From assembly GCF_014058705.1 (NCBI RefSeq), contig NZ_CP059692.1, forward strand, positions 3,336,001-3,400,000: 64,000 bases of DNA, written 5' to 3'. The notes under the pieces were generated by a model, which saw only the letters and a program-made list of their open reading frames with translations, searched no databases and had not been told where the DNA came from. Shown in pieces: positions 1 to 8,319 of this stretch. Every line of letters starts with the position of its first letter. The first letter of the stretch is position 1. This DNA is from Aureimonas mangrovi. Lineage in GTDB: Bacteria; Pseudomonadota; Alphaproteobacteria; Rhizobiales; Rhizobiaceae. Both the position numbers and the translations under genes were made by a program.

Positions 1-344
1 GCGGTCGGGCCTATGAAGGTGATGCCGGCGCCGGCACAGGCATCGGCGAATTCCGGGCTTTCCGACAAGAGGCCGTAGCCGGGATGGATCGCGTCGGCGC
101 CGGAGAGCTTCGCGACGCGGATCACCTCCTCGATCGAGAGATAGCTCTCGATCGGACCTAGATCCCTGGCCAGATGCGGACCACGCCCGACCTGCCAGCT
201 CTCATCCGCCTTGAAGCGGTGCAGCGCGTACTTGTCCTCCTCGGCCCAGATCGCGACGGTCTTCAGACCGAGCTCATTTGCGGCCCGAAAAACGCGGATC
301 GCGATCTCGGAACGGTTGGCGACAAGGATCTTGCGGATCGGCAT
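1..344 (-). CDS. pyc: Pyruvate carboxylase, N-terminal fragment (gene runs off the window)
   Basis: Biotin-dependent carboxylation of pyruvate to oxaloacetate, an anaplerotic cytosolic reaction. The 114 visible codons begin MPIRKILVANRSEIAIR, the start of the biotin carboxylase domain, followed by AIWAEEDKYALHR and GADAIHPGYGLLSE. The 'AEEDKYALHRFKADES' stretch and the 'VGRGPHLA' loop are typical of single-chain pyruvate carboxylase of Rhizobium type rather than of acetyl- or propionyl-CoA carboxylase subunits. The start ATG (344-342) has a GGGGGAGAG ribosome site just upstream. The gene is cut by the window edge, so the ATP-grasp core, carboxyltransferase and biotinyl domains are not visible. 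It lies downstream of treY on the same strand but 91 bases away, so it probably has its own promoter. Confidence 0.93.
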   Translation of the reverse strand, partial: MPIRKILVANRSEIAIRVFRAANELGLKTVAIWAEEDKYALHRFKADESWQVGRGPHLARDLGPIESYLSIEEVIRVAKLSGADAIHPGYGLLSESPEFADACAGAGITFIGPT

Positions 345-435
345 GCTCAGCTCTCCCCCATGCATGGCGGGGAGAACTATATCCCGACGCAGAACTTGTG
401 CAATGCAACAAGCAGAGCGGCGCCAAGGTGGATTG

Positions 436-3150
436 CTAGAGCTGGAACGCCTTGAGGAGAGCCACCGGCAACGGATCGAGAAGATCGGCAAGCGCAAGCG
501 AATCGCCTGCCTCGAACCATCCGTCGATGCTCAGCGCATCCTCGTATCGCCGCCCCGCAAGGTCTGCCGGCAGGCGCACCGCAGTGTCTCCCCAACGCGC
601 GCCGACCGTACCGAGAGCGTCCGATCCCTCGAGGAGAGCCAGCGTCATCCGCGGCACCACGACGATGGCCGCGCGTCCCGCGTCGTCCGTGCGGGCGAAG
701 GCGACCACATGGTCCGCGAGCTTGCCTTCGACGGCGAGCGGGCGATAGGCGCCCTTGGTGAAGAGATCCGGCGCAGCGGCACGGGCATGGAGGCCGGCCG
801 CCGTCAGCTTCGCCTTCACGCGTCCGTCGCGCCAGCTCGCCAACGCCTCGGCCGGGGTCTGGCCGTCATCCATCGCCGCGACGCGCTCGCCGAAGTCGAA
901 CTTGCGGCGGTTGTCGGGATCCACGAGCGAAAGATCGTAGAACTCGGTGCCCTGGTAGATGTCGGGCACCCCCGGACAGGTGAGCTTGAGAAGCGTCTGC
1001 GACAGAGAATTGAGCGCGCCGGCCGCGACGAAGGGCTGGCAGTCGCGCCAGAAGGAGGCGAGCCAATCGCCGCTTTCGTTCGCGTCGAGAGCAGCCTCGA
1101 CGAACTGCCGCAATCCCTCCTCGTAAGGCGCGTTGGGCGCCGTCCACGTGGTGAAGCGCTTGGCCTCGCGCACGGCCTTCTCCATGAAGGCGGTCAGGCG
1201 TACGGAAATTGCCGCGCGCGCATCGGCGTCGGCCGGATCGAAATCGGCCGGCAACACACCGAGGAGCGACTGGTAGAAGCCCCATTCGGTCGCAGGATCC
1301 GGTGCCGGCAGGCCCGTCGGGTGAACGCCACGGAAGGGCTCAAGCGCGGCCTTCGCAGCGTCGACGATCTCCGTCCAGCGTTCGGGCGCTTCGCTCAGGG
1401 TGTAGAGGCGCGCGCGCGCATCCTCGCCGCGCTTGGTGTCGTGCGTCGAACTCGCCATCAAGCCGAGCGGCTGGTCCTGAAGTCGGATCGCCATCGCTTC
1501 GTGAAACGCGTCGGCATCAAGGCCATAGTGATCGGGCTCGCCACCCACCTCGTTCAGCGCGATCAGGCGGTTGTAGCGATAGAAGACCGTGTCCTCGACG
1601 GCCTTCGCCATCACCGCGCCGGTCGTCTGCTGGAAACGGCGAGAGAAGTCGAGCGCGCCCGTGACGTCGCGTCCGTCCTCGAAATCGAGCTTCAGGAGCC
1701 GCCCCACGAAGGCCACCGGCTCGTCGGCCTCGACGCCACGCCGCGACTGGGCGAGTTCGACGGCGTCGTCGATGATCTCGATGTCCTTCGAGGGCACGCC
1801 GTCGATGCCGACATAGGTGCGGTAGACCGGCAGCGCGGCGGCGACCTCGACGATGGACTGCGCCATCGCGTCACGGCCGAAGTCGCGCGTCGCCAGCCCG
1901 TGCGCCGCGACGCCGAGCGCGAGGTCGGTGAGGACCGCGAGTTCGCCGGCGAGGTTGTGCGACAGGATATGCCGCTTCTGCCCGGCGATCATCTCGCGCA
2001 GATCCTCGCGCTCGCCGACGAAGCCCTCGTAGCCGGCGGTCATCTCGATCTCGCGGGAGCCATCGACATAAAGGCCCGACAGCGCCGTGATGAATTCGTA
2101 GCCCGTCGTGCCCTCGATCTCCCAGGAGGCACGAATGCGTTCCGGGCCGGTCAGGATCTTCTCGACATGGATGACAGGCTCCGCGCCCACCGCCGAGAAG
2201 GCTTGGCGCAGATCGAGAAGGTAGTTCTTGGGGTCTGCGACGCCGTCGACATGGTCGATGCGGATGCCGTCGAGCCGCCCCTCGCGCGCGAGCTTGACCA
2301 CCGTGCGGTGGCTCTCGCGGAAGATGCGCCGCATTTCCTGGCGCACGCCGATGAGTTCGGCGATCTCGAAGAAGCGGCGGTAGGAAAGCTTCTCACGCGC
2401 CAGCCGCCACCAGGAGAGCCGCCAGCCCTGCGCCTCGTGCAGCGCGTGGAGCGCCGCGCGATCTCCGTTGACCGCCTCGACCGCCTTGTCGAGAGCGCTG
2501 CGGAAGGCAGGCTGGCCGAGGAGTTCGGCGAAGCGCTCGGCGAGATCGTCCCCGTCTGCGGGCACGGCGGCGGAGAAGCGGCGCACGAGGCGGTCGCGTT
2601 CGGGATGATCGAGGAAGCCGAAGACATGGCTCAGCGTGCGCGGATCGATCGGCAGCGTATAGCCGGCGGCATCGAAGCGCAGCTCGCCGCGCTCCTCGTC
2701 GAAGAGCACCGAGAGTTCGCCATCGTCCAGCGCCTCGCCATAAGGCTTGCCGAGGATCGGGATCAGGATCTTCTCGGCTTCCCAGGAGATGTCGAAGGTC
2801 TGCGCGTGGCGCGAATCCTTGCCCCAGCGCAGGACGTCCTCCCACCAGCCGTTGCGCGGCGAGACGCCCATGTGGTTCGGCACGAAATCCAGGATAAGGC
2901 CGAGGTCGCCGGCGCGCAGCGCGTCGCTCATCGCCCGGAAACCTGCCTCGCCGCCGAGATCACTCTCGAACGCGTTGTAGTCGACGACATCGTAGCCATG
3001 CGTCGAGCCTTCCGAGGCTGCAAAGACCGGCGAGGCATAGAGGTGGCTGACGCCGAGCGTCTTCAGATAAGGCACCAGGCCCTCGGCCTCCGCGAAGTTC
3101 GTGCCCTCGCGGAACTGCAGGCGATAGGTGGCGACGAGCGGGCGGGTCAT
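436..3150 (-). CDS. treY: Malto-oligosyltrehalose synthase (maltooligosyl trehalose synthase)
   Basis: Isomerises the reducing-end alpha-1,4 bond of maltodextrins to an alpha,alpha-1,1 bond, giving maltooligosyltrehalose for TreZ. The 904 residues start MTRPLVATYRLQF and show the GH13_26 pattern: ASPVFAASEGSTHGYDV near the N-terminus, VPNHMGVS, the nucleophile region GIRIDHVDGV (Asp near residue 299) and IHVEKIL (acid/base Glu near 330). A late CPGVPDIYQGTEF segment is also typical of TreY. The start overlaps the malQ stop by an ATGA (3147-3150), so it is translationally coupled as the last gene of treZ-malQ-treY. The length fits the family. Confidence 0.96.
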   Translation of the reverse strand: MTRPLVATYRLQFREGTNFAEAEGLVPYLKTLGVSHLYASPVFAASEGSTHGYDVVDYNAFESDLGGEAGFRAMSDALRAGDLGLILDFVPNHMGVSPRNGWWEDVLRWGKDSRHAQTFDISWEAEKILIPILGKPYGEALDDGELSVLFDEERGELRFDAAGYTLPIDPRTLSHVFGFLDHPERDRLVRRFSAAVPADGDDLAERFAELLGQPAFRSALDKAVEAVNGDRAALHALHEAQGWRLSWWRLAREKLSYRRFFEIAELIGVRQEMRRIFRESHRTVVKLAREGRLDGIRIDHVDGVADPKNYLLDLRQAFSAVGAEPVIHVEKILTGPERIRASWEIEGTTGYEFITALSGLYVDGSREIEMTAGYEGFVGEREDLREMIAGQKRHILSHNLAGELAVLTDLALGVAAHGLATRDFGRDAMAQSIVEVAAALPVYRTYVGIDGVPSKDIEIIDDAVELAQSRRGVEADEPVAFVGRLLKLDFEDGRDVTGALDFSRRFQQTTGAVMAKAVEDTVFYRYNRLIALNEVGGEPDHYGLDADAFHEAMAIRLQDQPLGLMASSTHDTKRGEDARARLYTLSEAPERWTEIVDAAKAALEPFRGVHPTGLPAPDPATEWGFYQSLLGVLPADFDPADADARAAISVRLTAFMEKAVREAKRFTTWTAPNAPYEEGLRQFVEAALDANESGDWLASFWRDCQPFVAAGALNSLSQTLLKLTCPGVPDIYQGTEFYDLSLVDPDNRRKFDFGERVAAMDDGQTPAEALASWRDGRVKAKLTAAGLHARAAAPDLFTKGAYRPLAVEGKLADHVVAFARTDDAGRAAIVVVPRMTLALLEGSDALGTVGARWGDTAVRLPADLAGRRYEDALSIDGWFEAGDSLALADLLDPLPVALLKAFQL

Positions 3151-4958
3151 TCGGCCTCCGGCCTTTCCTCGCGCAGGGCGCGGGCGATCATCTGGAATCG
3201 GGTGTTGTCGGCCACGGCCTCGAGCGGCAACTCGCAGCGGATGCGCCAGTTCGGATATTCGTCGGTAGTGCCCGGCAGGTTCGGCTGGCGCGTGGCGCCG
3301 ATCATGTCGTCGAGCTGCACGGCGAAAAGCTGCGAGTTCGTTCGCGCCGCGAAGCGATGGATGGAAACGGCCATCGCTTCGCTCAGCTCGTCCTCATCCT
3401 CGGCCGGCAGGCCCTCGCGGGCGAGCGCGTCCAGGAGATCACTGCGGTCGCGCCCGCGCTCGCGCAGGCTGCGTTCGGTCGCCGCCTCGTCCTGCCGCCC
3501 CGCCTCCTGGCGGAGCGTGATGTCGGAACCCGTCCACCAGCCGGCCAGCGTCGCCAGATCGTGCGTCGAGATGCAGGCGAGTGAGCGCTGCGGATAGGCG
3601 CCGGGCGCAAGGAAGCCTTCCCCTTCCCTGCGCTCAAAATAAAGCACGCGATAGGAAAGGATGCCGGCCGCCTCCGCAGCCGGTCGGAAGCCAGCCGGCA
3701 CCGTGCCCAGGTCTTCGCCGATGACGACGCAGGCGTTGTCCTGCGAAGCTCGCGCCACCGTGTCGATCATCGCGCCGAGCGGATAACGGACGTAGCCACC
3801 GTCGCGCGAGTGGGCGTGCGTCGGGATCCACCAGAGCCGCGCAAGCCCCATCGCATGGTCGATGCGCACCGCTCCGGCATGAGCCATCAGCGCGCCATAG
3901 GCGTCGGCGAGCGGGCGATAGTCCCGGGTCGCCAGCGCCTCGGGCGAAAGCGGCGCGAGGCCCCAGTCCTGCCCGTCCGAATTGAACATATCCGGCGGCG
4001 AGCCGACGCGCGCGTCGGGCGTGGTGAGTTGCGGATCGGCCCAGGTGTCGGCGCCATCCGGCGATACGCCGACGGCGAAGTCGAGATAGAGGCCGAGGCT
4101 CATGCCGGCGGCGAGCGCGCGCTCCTGCGCGTGGGCAAGCTGACTGTCGGCGACGAACTGTAGCCATTCGTGGAAGCGAATTTCGGCGGCGTTGTCTCGC
4201 GCGAAGGCCGTCGCGCCTTCGCCGGCCAGATGGTGCAGGTCCTCCGACCAACCGTGCCAGCCGGTGCCGTTGCCCGCCGCGACCTGCGCGGCCGAAATCG
4301 CCTCGAACAGCGCGAAGTTGCGCAAGGGCGCGCCGCCCGCCGTGCGGAACGCCTCGAAGGCCTCGTCAACCGGCTCGTCCAGCCGGTCATAGAGCGTGCG
4401 GAGGAGGCGACGTTTCAAGCTGCCCGCCGCCGCATAATCGACAAGGTCGCCGCTCAGCCGGTCGAAAAGCGCCGGCTCGGCAGCCTTCAGCTCCGCGATC
4501 GCCGCCTCGCCGCCGTCCAGCCGGTCGACCGCGATGTAGAACGGGTTGATAAAGCGGCGCGTGGAAGGCGAATAGGGACTGTAGCGGCCGGGATCAGCCA
4601 GGAACAACGCGTGCAGCGGATTGACGCCGACGAAGTTCGCACCCGCCTTCGCACCGATCTCGGCGAGCGCCGCAAGATCCTCGAAATCGCCGAGGCCGAG
4701 ACTGCGCGCCGAGCGCAGCGCATAGAGCTGGCAGGTCACACCCCAGAGGCGTTTCTCGCCGGGAAGCGCGCAGACGAGCGTGGCCGCGTGCGGCGCCTCG
4801 TCGAAGCGCCCGCGCGCGCCCGCCTCCGGGTCGATGCCGAGAACGCGCAGGAGCCCGGCCTTCGCCTCGTCCGAGATCGCCTTGTCCTCGCCGAGTTCGG
4901 AGATGTAGCGCGTCTGGATGCCGTGGCTCGTCGCCAGTTCGTCGAGACGATCAGTCAT
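3147..4958 (-). CDS. malQ: 4-alpha-glucanotransferase (amylomaltase), GH77
   Basis: Transfers alpha-1,4-glucan segments between maltodextrins, probably keeping chains at a length suitable for TreY. GH77 features are the SPYSPSTRRFINPFYI loop, VRIDHAMGLARLWW (nucleophile Asp near residue 367) and VIGEDLGTVP (acid/base Glu near 415). The open frame extends to 4985, but the ATG at 4958 (MTDRLDELAT) is preferred because it overlaps the treZ stop by eight bases, and the nine extra residues look like leader noise. The 603 residues are short for MalQ and lack the long N-terminal extension of the E. coli enzyme, as is common in this branch. It sits between treZ and treY, with overlaps at both ends. 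Confidence 0.94.
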   Translation of the reverse strand: MTDRLDELATSHGIQTRYISELGEDKAISDEAKAGLLRVLGIDPEAGARGRFDEAPHAATLVCALPGEKRLWGVTCQLYALRSARSLGLGDFEDLAALAEIGAKAGANFVGVNPLHALFLADPGRYSPYSPSTRRFINPFYIAVDRLDGGEAAIAELKAAEPALFDRLSGDLVDYAAAGSLKRRLLRTLYDRLDEPVDEAFEAFRTAGGAPLRNFALFEAISAAQVAAGNGTGWHGWSEDLHHLAGEGATAFARDNAAEIRFHEWLQFVADSQLAHAQERALAAGMSLGLYLDFAVGVSPDGADTWADPQLTTPDARVGSPPDMFNSDGQDWGLAPLSPEALATRDYRPLADAYGALMAHAGAVRIDHAMGLARLWWIPTHAHSRDGGYVRYPLGAMIDTVARASQDNACVVIGEDLGTVPAGFRPAAEAAGILSYRVLYFERREGEGFLAPGAYPQRSLACISTHDLATLAGWWTGSDITLRQEAGRQDEAATERSLRERGRDRSDLLDALAREGLPAEDEDELSEAMAVSIHRFAARTNSQLFAVQLDDMIGATRQPNLPGTTDEYPNWRIRCELPLEAVADNTRFQMIARALREERPEAE

Positions 4959-6825
4959 CCTTGAAGACCTCGACGAGATAATCATCCGCCATTAGGAAGC
5001 AGACCGAATAGCCGGGCACCACGCCCTTCTGCAGTTCCGCGAAGTTGTGGACGTGATTGGCGAAGATCTCGCTCGCCGCAGCGATGGCGGGCGAGAGCAG
5101 CCCGTTCTCAATCTCCCACGGATCGTCCGAGAGATTGGCGAAGAGGTGCCAGACCTTGCCGGGCGCCAGTTTCCAGGCGACGGCGAAGGCACGCCCGTCG
5201 ACCAGCGCCGAGCCGCAATCGCCGGGGGCGTGCTCCAGAAGCGGAAACAGGTGCTCGGCGCGGGCGGCCAAAAGCTCCTGCGTCACCTGCAGGCGGCGCT
5301 TATTGACCGGCCGCGCGAGCTGAGTCCAGTCGATGCGCGAGGTCTGGAAGGTCGCGGGGTCGTTGGGGTCGGGAAACACGGCGCGGGCGCGAGAATCCTG
5401 GAACGCCGCGAAGTGGCTGAACTCCTCCTTGCGGCCCTTGGAGACCGCTTCGCCGAGTTCGCCGTGGAAGTCGGTGAAGAAGCAGAAGGAGTTGCAGTCG
5501 CCGAACTCGTCGCCCTGGAACATCAGCGGTATCTGCGGCGACAAGAGGAGGATCGGCACGAGGCAGTCATGCGCGCGGGCCGAAGCAAGGGAGCGCAGCT
5601 TGTCGCCGAAGGCGCGATTGCCGATCTGATCGTGGTTCTGGATGAAGTTGACGAAGGCCGTCGGCGGCAGATGCGCCGAAAGATGGCCGACCTTCTTGCC
5701 GCGATGGCTCGAATCGACGCCCTGATAGACGAAGCCGCTGGCGAGCGCGGTCGCCATCTCTTCGGCGCTCGTCGGGTCGAAGTCCTTGTAGTAACCTTCC
5801 TGCTCGCCCGTCGCGAGGACGTGGGCGGTGTGATGGAAGTCGTCGTTCCACTCGCCCGAGACGAGCGGGATGGCGCCCTCCGGTCCGCGTTCGATGTGCC
5901 AGACGATGTTGCGGTCGTCCTCAGTGGTGATGTGGACGTGCCGGTCGGTGACATGAGCGCGAACGCGTTCGGCCAGTTCCTGAACGAAGGGTGTTCCACC
6001 ATCGGTATCCTTGATGGAGTCGATAGCGTCGAGCCGCAGGCCGTCGATCCGGTATTCCTCGAGCCAGTACAGCGCGTTCTCGATCATGAAGTCGCGCACC
6101 GGCTTCTCGTCATAGGCGATCGACGGACCCCAGGGCGTCGGGATCTCGGCATGAAAGAAGTCCGGCAGGTAGGAAGGGATGTAGTTCCCGTCCGGCCCGA
6201 AATGGTTGTAGACGACGTCGAGAAAGACCATCAGTCCGCGCTCGTGCGCCGCGTCCACCAGACGCTTCAGCCCCTCCGCGCCGCCATAGGCCTCGTGCGG
6301 GCAGTAGAGGAGCACGCCGTCGTAGCCCCAGCCGCGCCGACCGCCGAACTGGGCGACGGGCAGGAGCTCGATGGCTGTGATTCCGGTCGCCTTCAAATGG
6401 TCGAGCCGTGCGACGACGCCGTCGAACGTGCCTTCCGGCGAGAAGGTGCCGGTGTGCAGTTCGTAGAAGACGCATTCGTGCCAGGGCCGGCCCTTCCAGT
6501 CGCCCGTGCGCCAGACATGGGCGTTCGGGTCGACGAGACGCGACAGGCCGTGGACATCGGAAAGCTGCGCACGCGCCGCCGGGTCGGGCACGACGTGGCC
6601 GTTGTCCACCCGGAAACCGTATCCGGCATTCACGGGAACCTCGGTGGTGACGATCTCCCACCACCCGTCCTCGCTCCGCGACATCGGCATCTGCGTGCGG
6701 CTGCCAACGCCTTCATGGATCAGCTCTACGCCCTTGGCATGCGGCGCCCAGAGGCGGAAGCGCGTGCCCGCAGGGTCATAGCGCGTGCCCCAGCATGTCT
6801 CGAAGGCAAATCGCGTATCGTCCAT
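4951..6825 (-). CDS. treZ: Malto-oligosyltrehalose trehalohydrolase
   Basis: Hydrolyses the alpha-1,4 bond next to the trehalose unit made by TreY, releasing free trehalose. The 624-residue protein has an N-terminal CBM48/Ig-like domain (RFRLWAPHAKGVELI) and a GH13_10 barrel with FLDVVYNHFGPDGNY, GLRLDAIDSI (nucleophile Asp near residue 266) and HITTEDDRN (acid/base Glu near 302). LMFQGDEFGD follows in the barrel, and a C-terminal beta domain ends VEVFKDD. It is the first gene of the minus-strand treZ-malQ-treY operon. An AAGGGA lies about a dozen bases before the ATG. Promoter signals should fall in 6826-6919; none is obvious by eye. Confidence 0.96.
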   Translation of the reverse strand: MDDTRFAFETCWGTRYDPAGTRFRLWAPHAKGVELIHEGVGSRTQMPMSRSEDGWWEIVTTEVPVNAGYGFRVDNGHVVPDPAARAQLSDVHGLSRLVDPNAHVWRTGDWKGRPWHECVFYELHTGTFSPEGTFDGVVARLDHLKATGITAIELLPVAQFGGRRGWGYDGVLLYCPHEAYGGAEGLKRLVDAAHERGLMVFLDVVYNHFGPDGNYIPSYLPDFFHAEIPTPWGPSIAYDEKPVRDFMIENALYWLEEYRIDGLRLDAIDSIKDTDGGTPFVQELAERVRAHVTDRHVHITTEDDRNIVWHIERGPEGAIPLVSGEWNDDFHHTAHVLATGEQEGYYKDFDPTSAEEMATALASGFVYQGVDSSHRGKKVGHLSAHLPPTAFVNFIQNHDQIGNRAFGDKLRSLASARAHDCLVPILLLSPQIPLMFQGDEFGDCNSFCFFTDFHGELGEAVSKGRKEEFSHFAAFQDSRARAVFPDPNDPATFQTSRIDWTQLARPVNKRRLQVTQELLAARAEHLFPLLEHAPGDCGSALVDGRAFAVAWKLAPGKVWHLFANLSDDPWEIENGLLSPAIAAASEIFANHVHNFAELQKGVVPGYSVCFLMADDYLVEVFKDD

Positions 6826-6919
6826 TCTCGGAATATCCCTTCACCGCCGGCCGAGGGCCGGAGGTCATCGCCTGCGTTGTCGGGAGTGCCCCGCCTCGTC
6901 CAGCGAGACATGGAGCGCT

Positions 6920-6948
6920 GCACGGCGGACGGGAACCGTCCGCCGTGC
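6920..6948 (-). terminator. 13-bp perfect stem-loop between the metallopeptidase gene and treZ
   Basis: Arms at 6920-6932 and 6936-6948 (gcacggcggacgg and its exact complement) with a GAA loop (TTC when read on the minus strand). It lies 20 bases after the stop of the minus-strand metallopeptidase gene and upstream of treZ. There is no T-run on either strand, so it is not a classical Rho-independent terminator. It may stabilise the 3' end of the upstream transcript or reduce readthrough into treZ. Confidence 0.5.
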
Positions 6949-6967
6949 GCAAATTCGCGGCGCGGCG

Positions 6968-8095
6968 TCAGGTCGCGTCGGGCTGCTGGTCCTTGGCCAG
7001 TTCCTCGCTGACGCCGGCCTGCGCCGCGAAGCCGACACGACCATGGACGAGATCGTGGATGAAACCGAGCTTGCTGACGACGAGCGGTGAGAGGACGAAG
7101 GGATAGACGTCCTGCAGGCCCATCGAACGGTTCAGCGAGTTCAGCGCCGAGGAAAGCGCTGTCCACGCTTCGGCGATCTGATCGATCGTCGTCGCGTCGT
7201 CATATACCTTGAAGTCCAGGTCCGTGGTCAGGATGCCATCGCGGTCGAGCCGCGGATGCAGCGTGATGCCCCAGGAACCGCCGGTCTCCAGCGAATCCAC
7301 GATGTGGAGATAGTGCGCCCAGGTCTCGGCGAAGTCCTCCCAGGGATGCGCTCCCGAATAGGAGGAGACGAACTCGTTCTGCCAGTTCGCCTTCGGACCG
7401 TTGGCGTAATGGGCCTGCAACGCCTGACCGTAATCGGCGGAATCGTCACCGAAGACGGCGCGGCAGGCATCGAGCGCCCCACCGTCGCGCACGAGGCGGT
7501 CCCAGTACCAATGGCCGATCTCGTGGCGGAAGTGGCCGAGGAGCGTGCGATAAGGCTCTCCCATGGCTGAGCGGCGCTTCTCGCGCTCCGCGTCGTCCGC
7601 CTCGGCGAGCGCAATGGTGATGTGGCCGCGGTCATGGCCCGTCATTACGGGCTGGCCGTCGCCCACATCTTCGAGGAAATCGAAGGAGAGGCCCTCGGGG
7701 TTCTCCTCGCGCGTCATCAGCGGCAGGCGAAGGCGCAGGAGCGTGTAGATCAGCCGCTGCTTGGCGAACTCGATCTTCTGCCAGAGTGCGACGTTCTCCG
7801 GGTCTGAGAGGTCCGGGATCGTCTTGTTGAAGCGAGAGGCGATCGACAGGGTCTCCGAACTCTCGGCGTCGAGCAGCCAGTTGCAGACCCCGTACTCGTA
7901 GTTCGCGCAGTATTTCCAGCGCTCGCCGTTCGCGCCCCTGCCGACCGAGACCCAGAAGCCGGTCTGCGGGTCCGGCTCGAGCGCCAGCATCCGGTTTGAC
8001 AAGGGCTCGTAGCCGAGCGCGTGCCCGCAGCGTTCGCACTTGGTGTTGTGGAAGTGGACGACCTGGTCGCAGGAGGGGCAGGAGAAGAGCTTCAT
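6968..8095 (-). CDS. Putative zinc-binding metallopeptidase with N-terminal zinc ribbon
   Basis: A 375-residue cytosolic protein. The N-terminus is a zinc ribbon: FSCPSCDQ, then TKCERCGHAL, so two CxxC knuckles within the first 25 residues. Near residues 191-195 there is a gluzincin-type HEIGH motif (GHFRHEIGHWYWD) and, further on, WEDFAETWAHYLHI, which could supply the third zinc ligand. This matches the 'putative zinc-binding metallopeptidase' family, commonly found beside transglutaminase-like and ATP-grasp/alpha-E genes. Its substrate is unknown. The frame is open to 8179, but the ATG at 8095 (MKLFSCPSC) puts the zinc ribbon at the N-terminus. It is divergent from the transglutaminase operon across 224 bases and may share regulation with it. 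Confidence 0.85.
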   Translation of the reverse strand: MKLFSCPSCDQVVHFHNTKCERCGHALGYEPLSNRMLALEPDPQTGFWVSVGRGANGERWKYCANYEYGVCNWLLDAESSETLSIASRFNKTIPDLSDPENVALWQKIEFAKQRLIYTLLRLRLPLMTREENPEGLSFDFLEDVGDGQPVMTGHDRGHITIALAEADDAEREKRRSAMGEPYRTLLGHFRHEIGHWYWDRLVRDGGALDACRAVFGDDSADYGQALQAHYANGPKANWQNEFVSSYSGAHPWEDFAETWAHYLHIVDSLETGGSWGITLHPRLDRDGILTTDLDFKVYDDATTIDQIAEAWTALSSALNSLNRSMGLQDVYPFVLSPLVVSKLGFIHDLVHGRVGFAAQAGVSEELAKDQQPDAT

Positions 8096-8319
8096 GGCTC
8101 GATGTTCCGGGAGGAGGCGCGGCGCGCGTAAGGGTTGCGCGCACGGGTTGCGATGGGTTGGAAATCGCCCGGGCGGCATCGTGGTTCCCGTCCGGGCCCG
8201 GCCGCGACGAAATATTCACCGAGACGATGCCGCGCTGCATCATGCGTGCTTGCCGCCCCGGGCCGATCCGCTAATCTCCGCCCTCCGGCGAAGAACGAGA
8301 AGGCGGACGAAACGCACCG

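Noticed and set aside
211-3597. 1128-codon plus-strand open frame opposite treY
   Set aside because: Arg/Glu-rich antisense shadow typical of GC-rich DNA; the opposite strand encodes clear TreY and MalQ motifs.
6920-6948. Stem-loop considered as a true Rho-independent terminator
   Set aside because: No T-run on either strand; listed only as a stem-loop with modest confidence.
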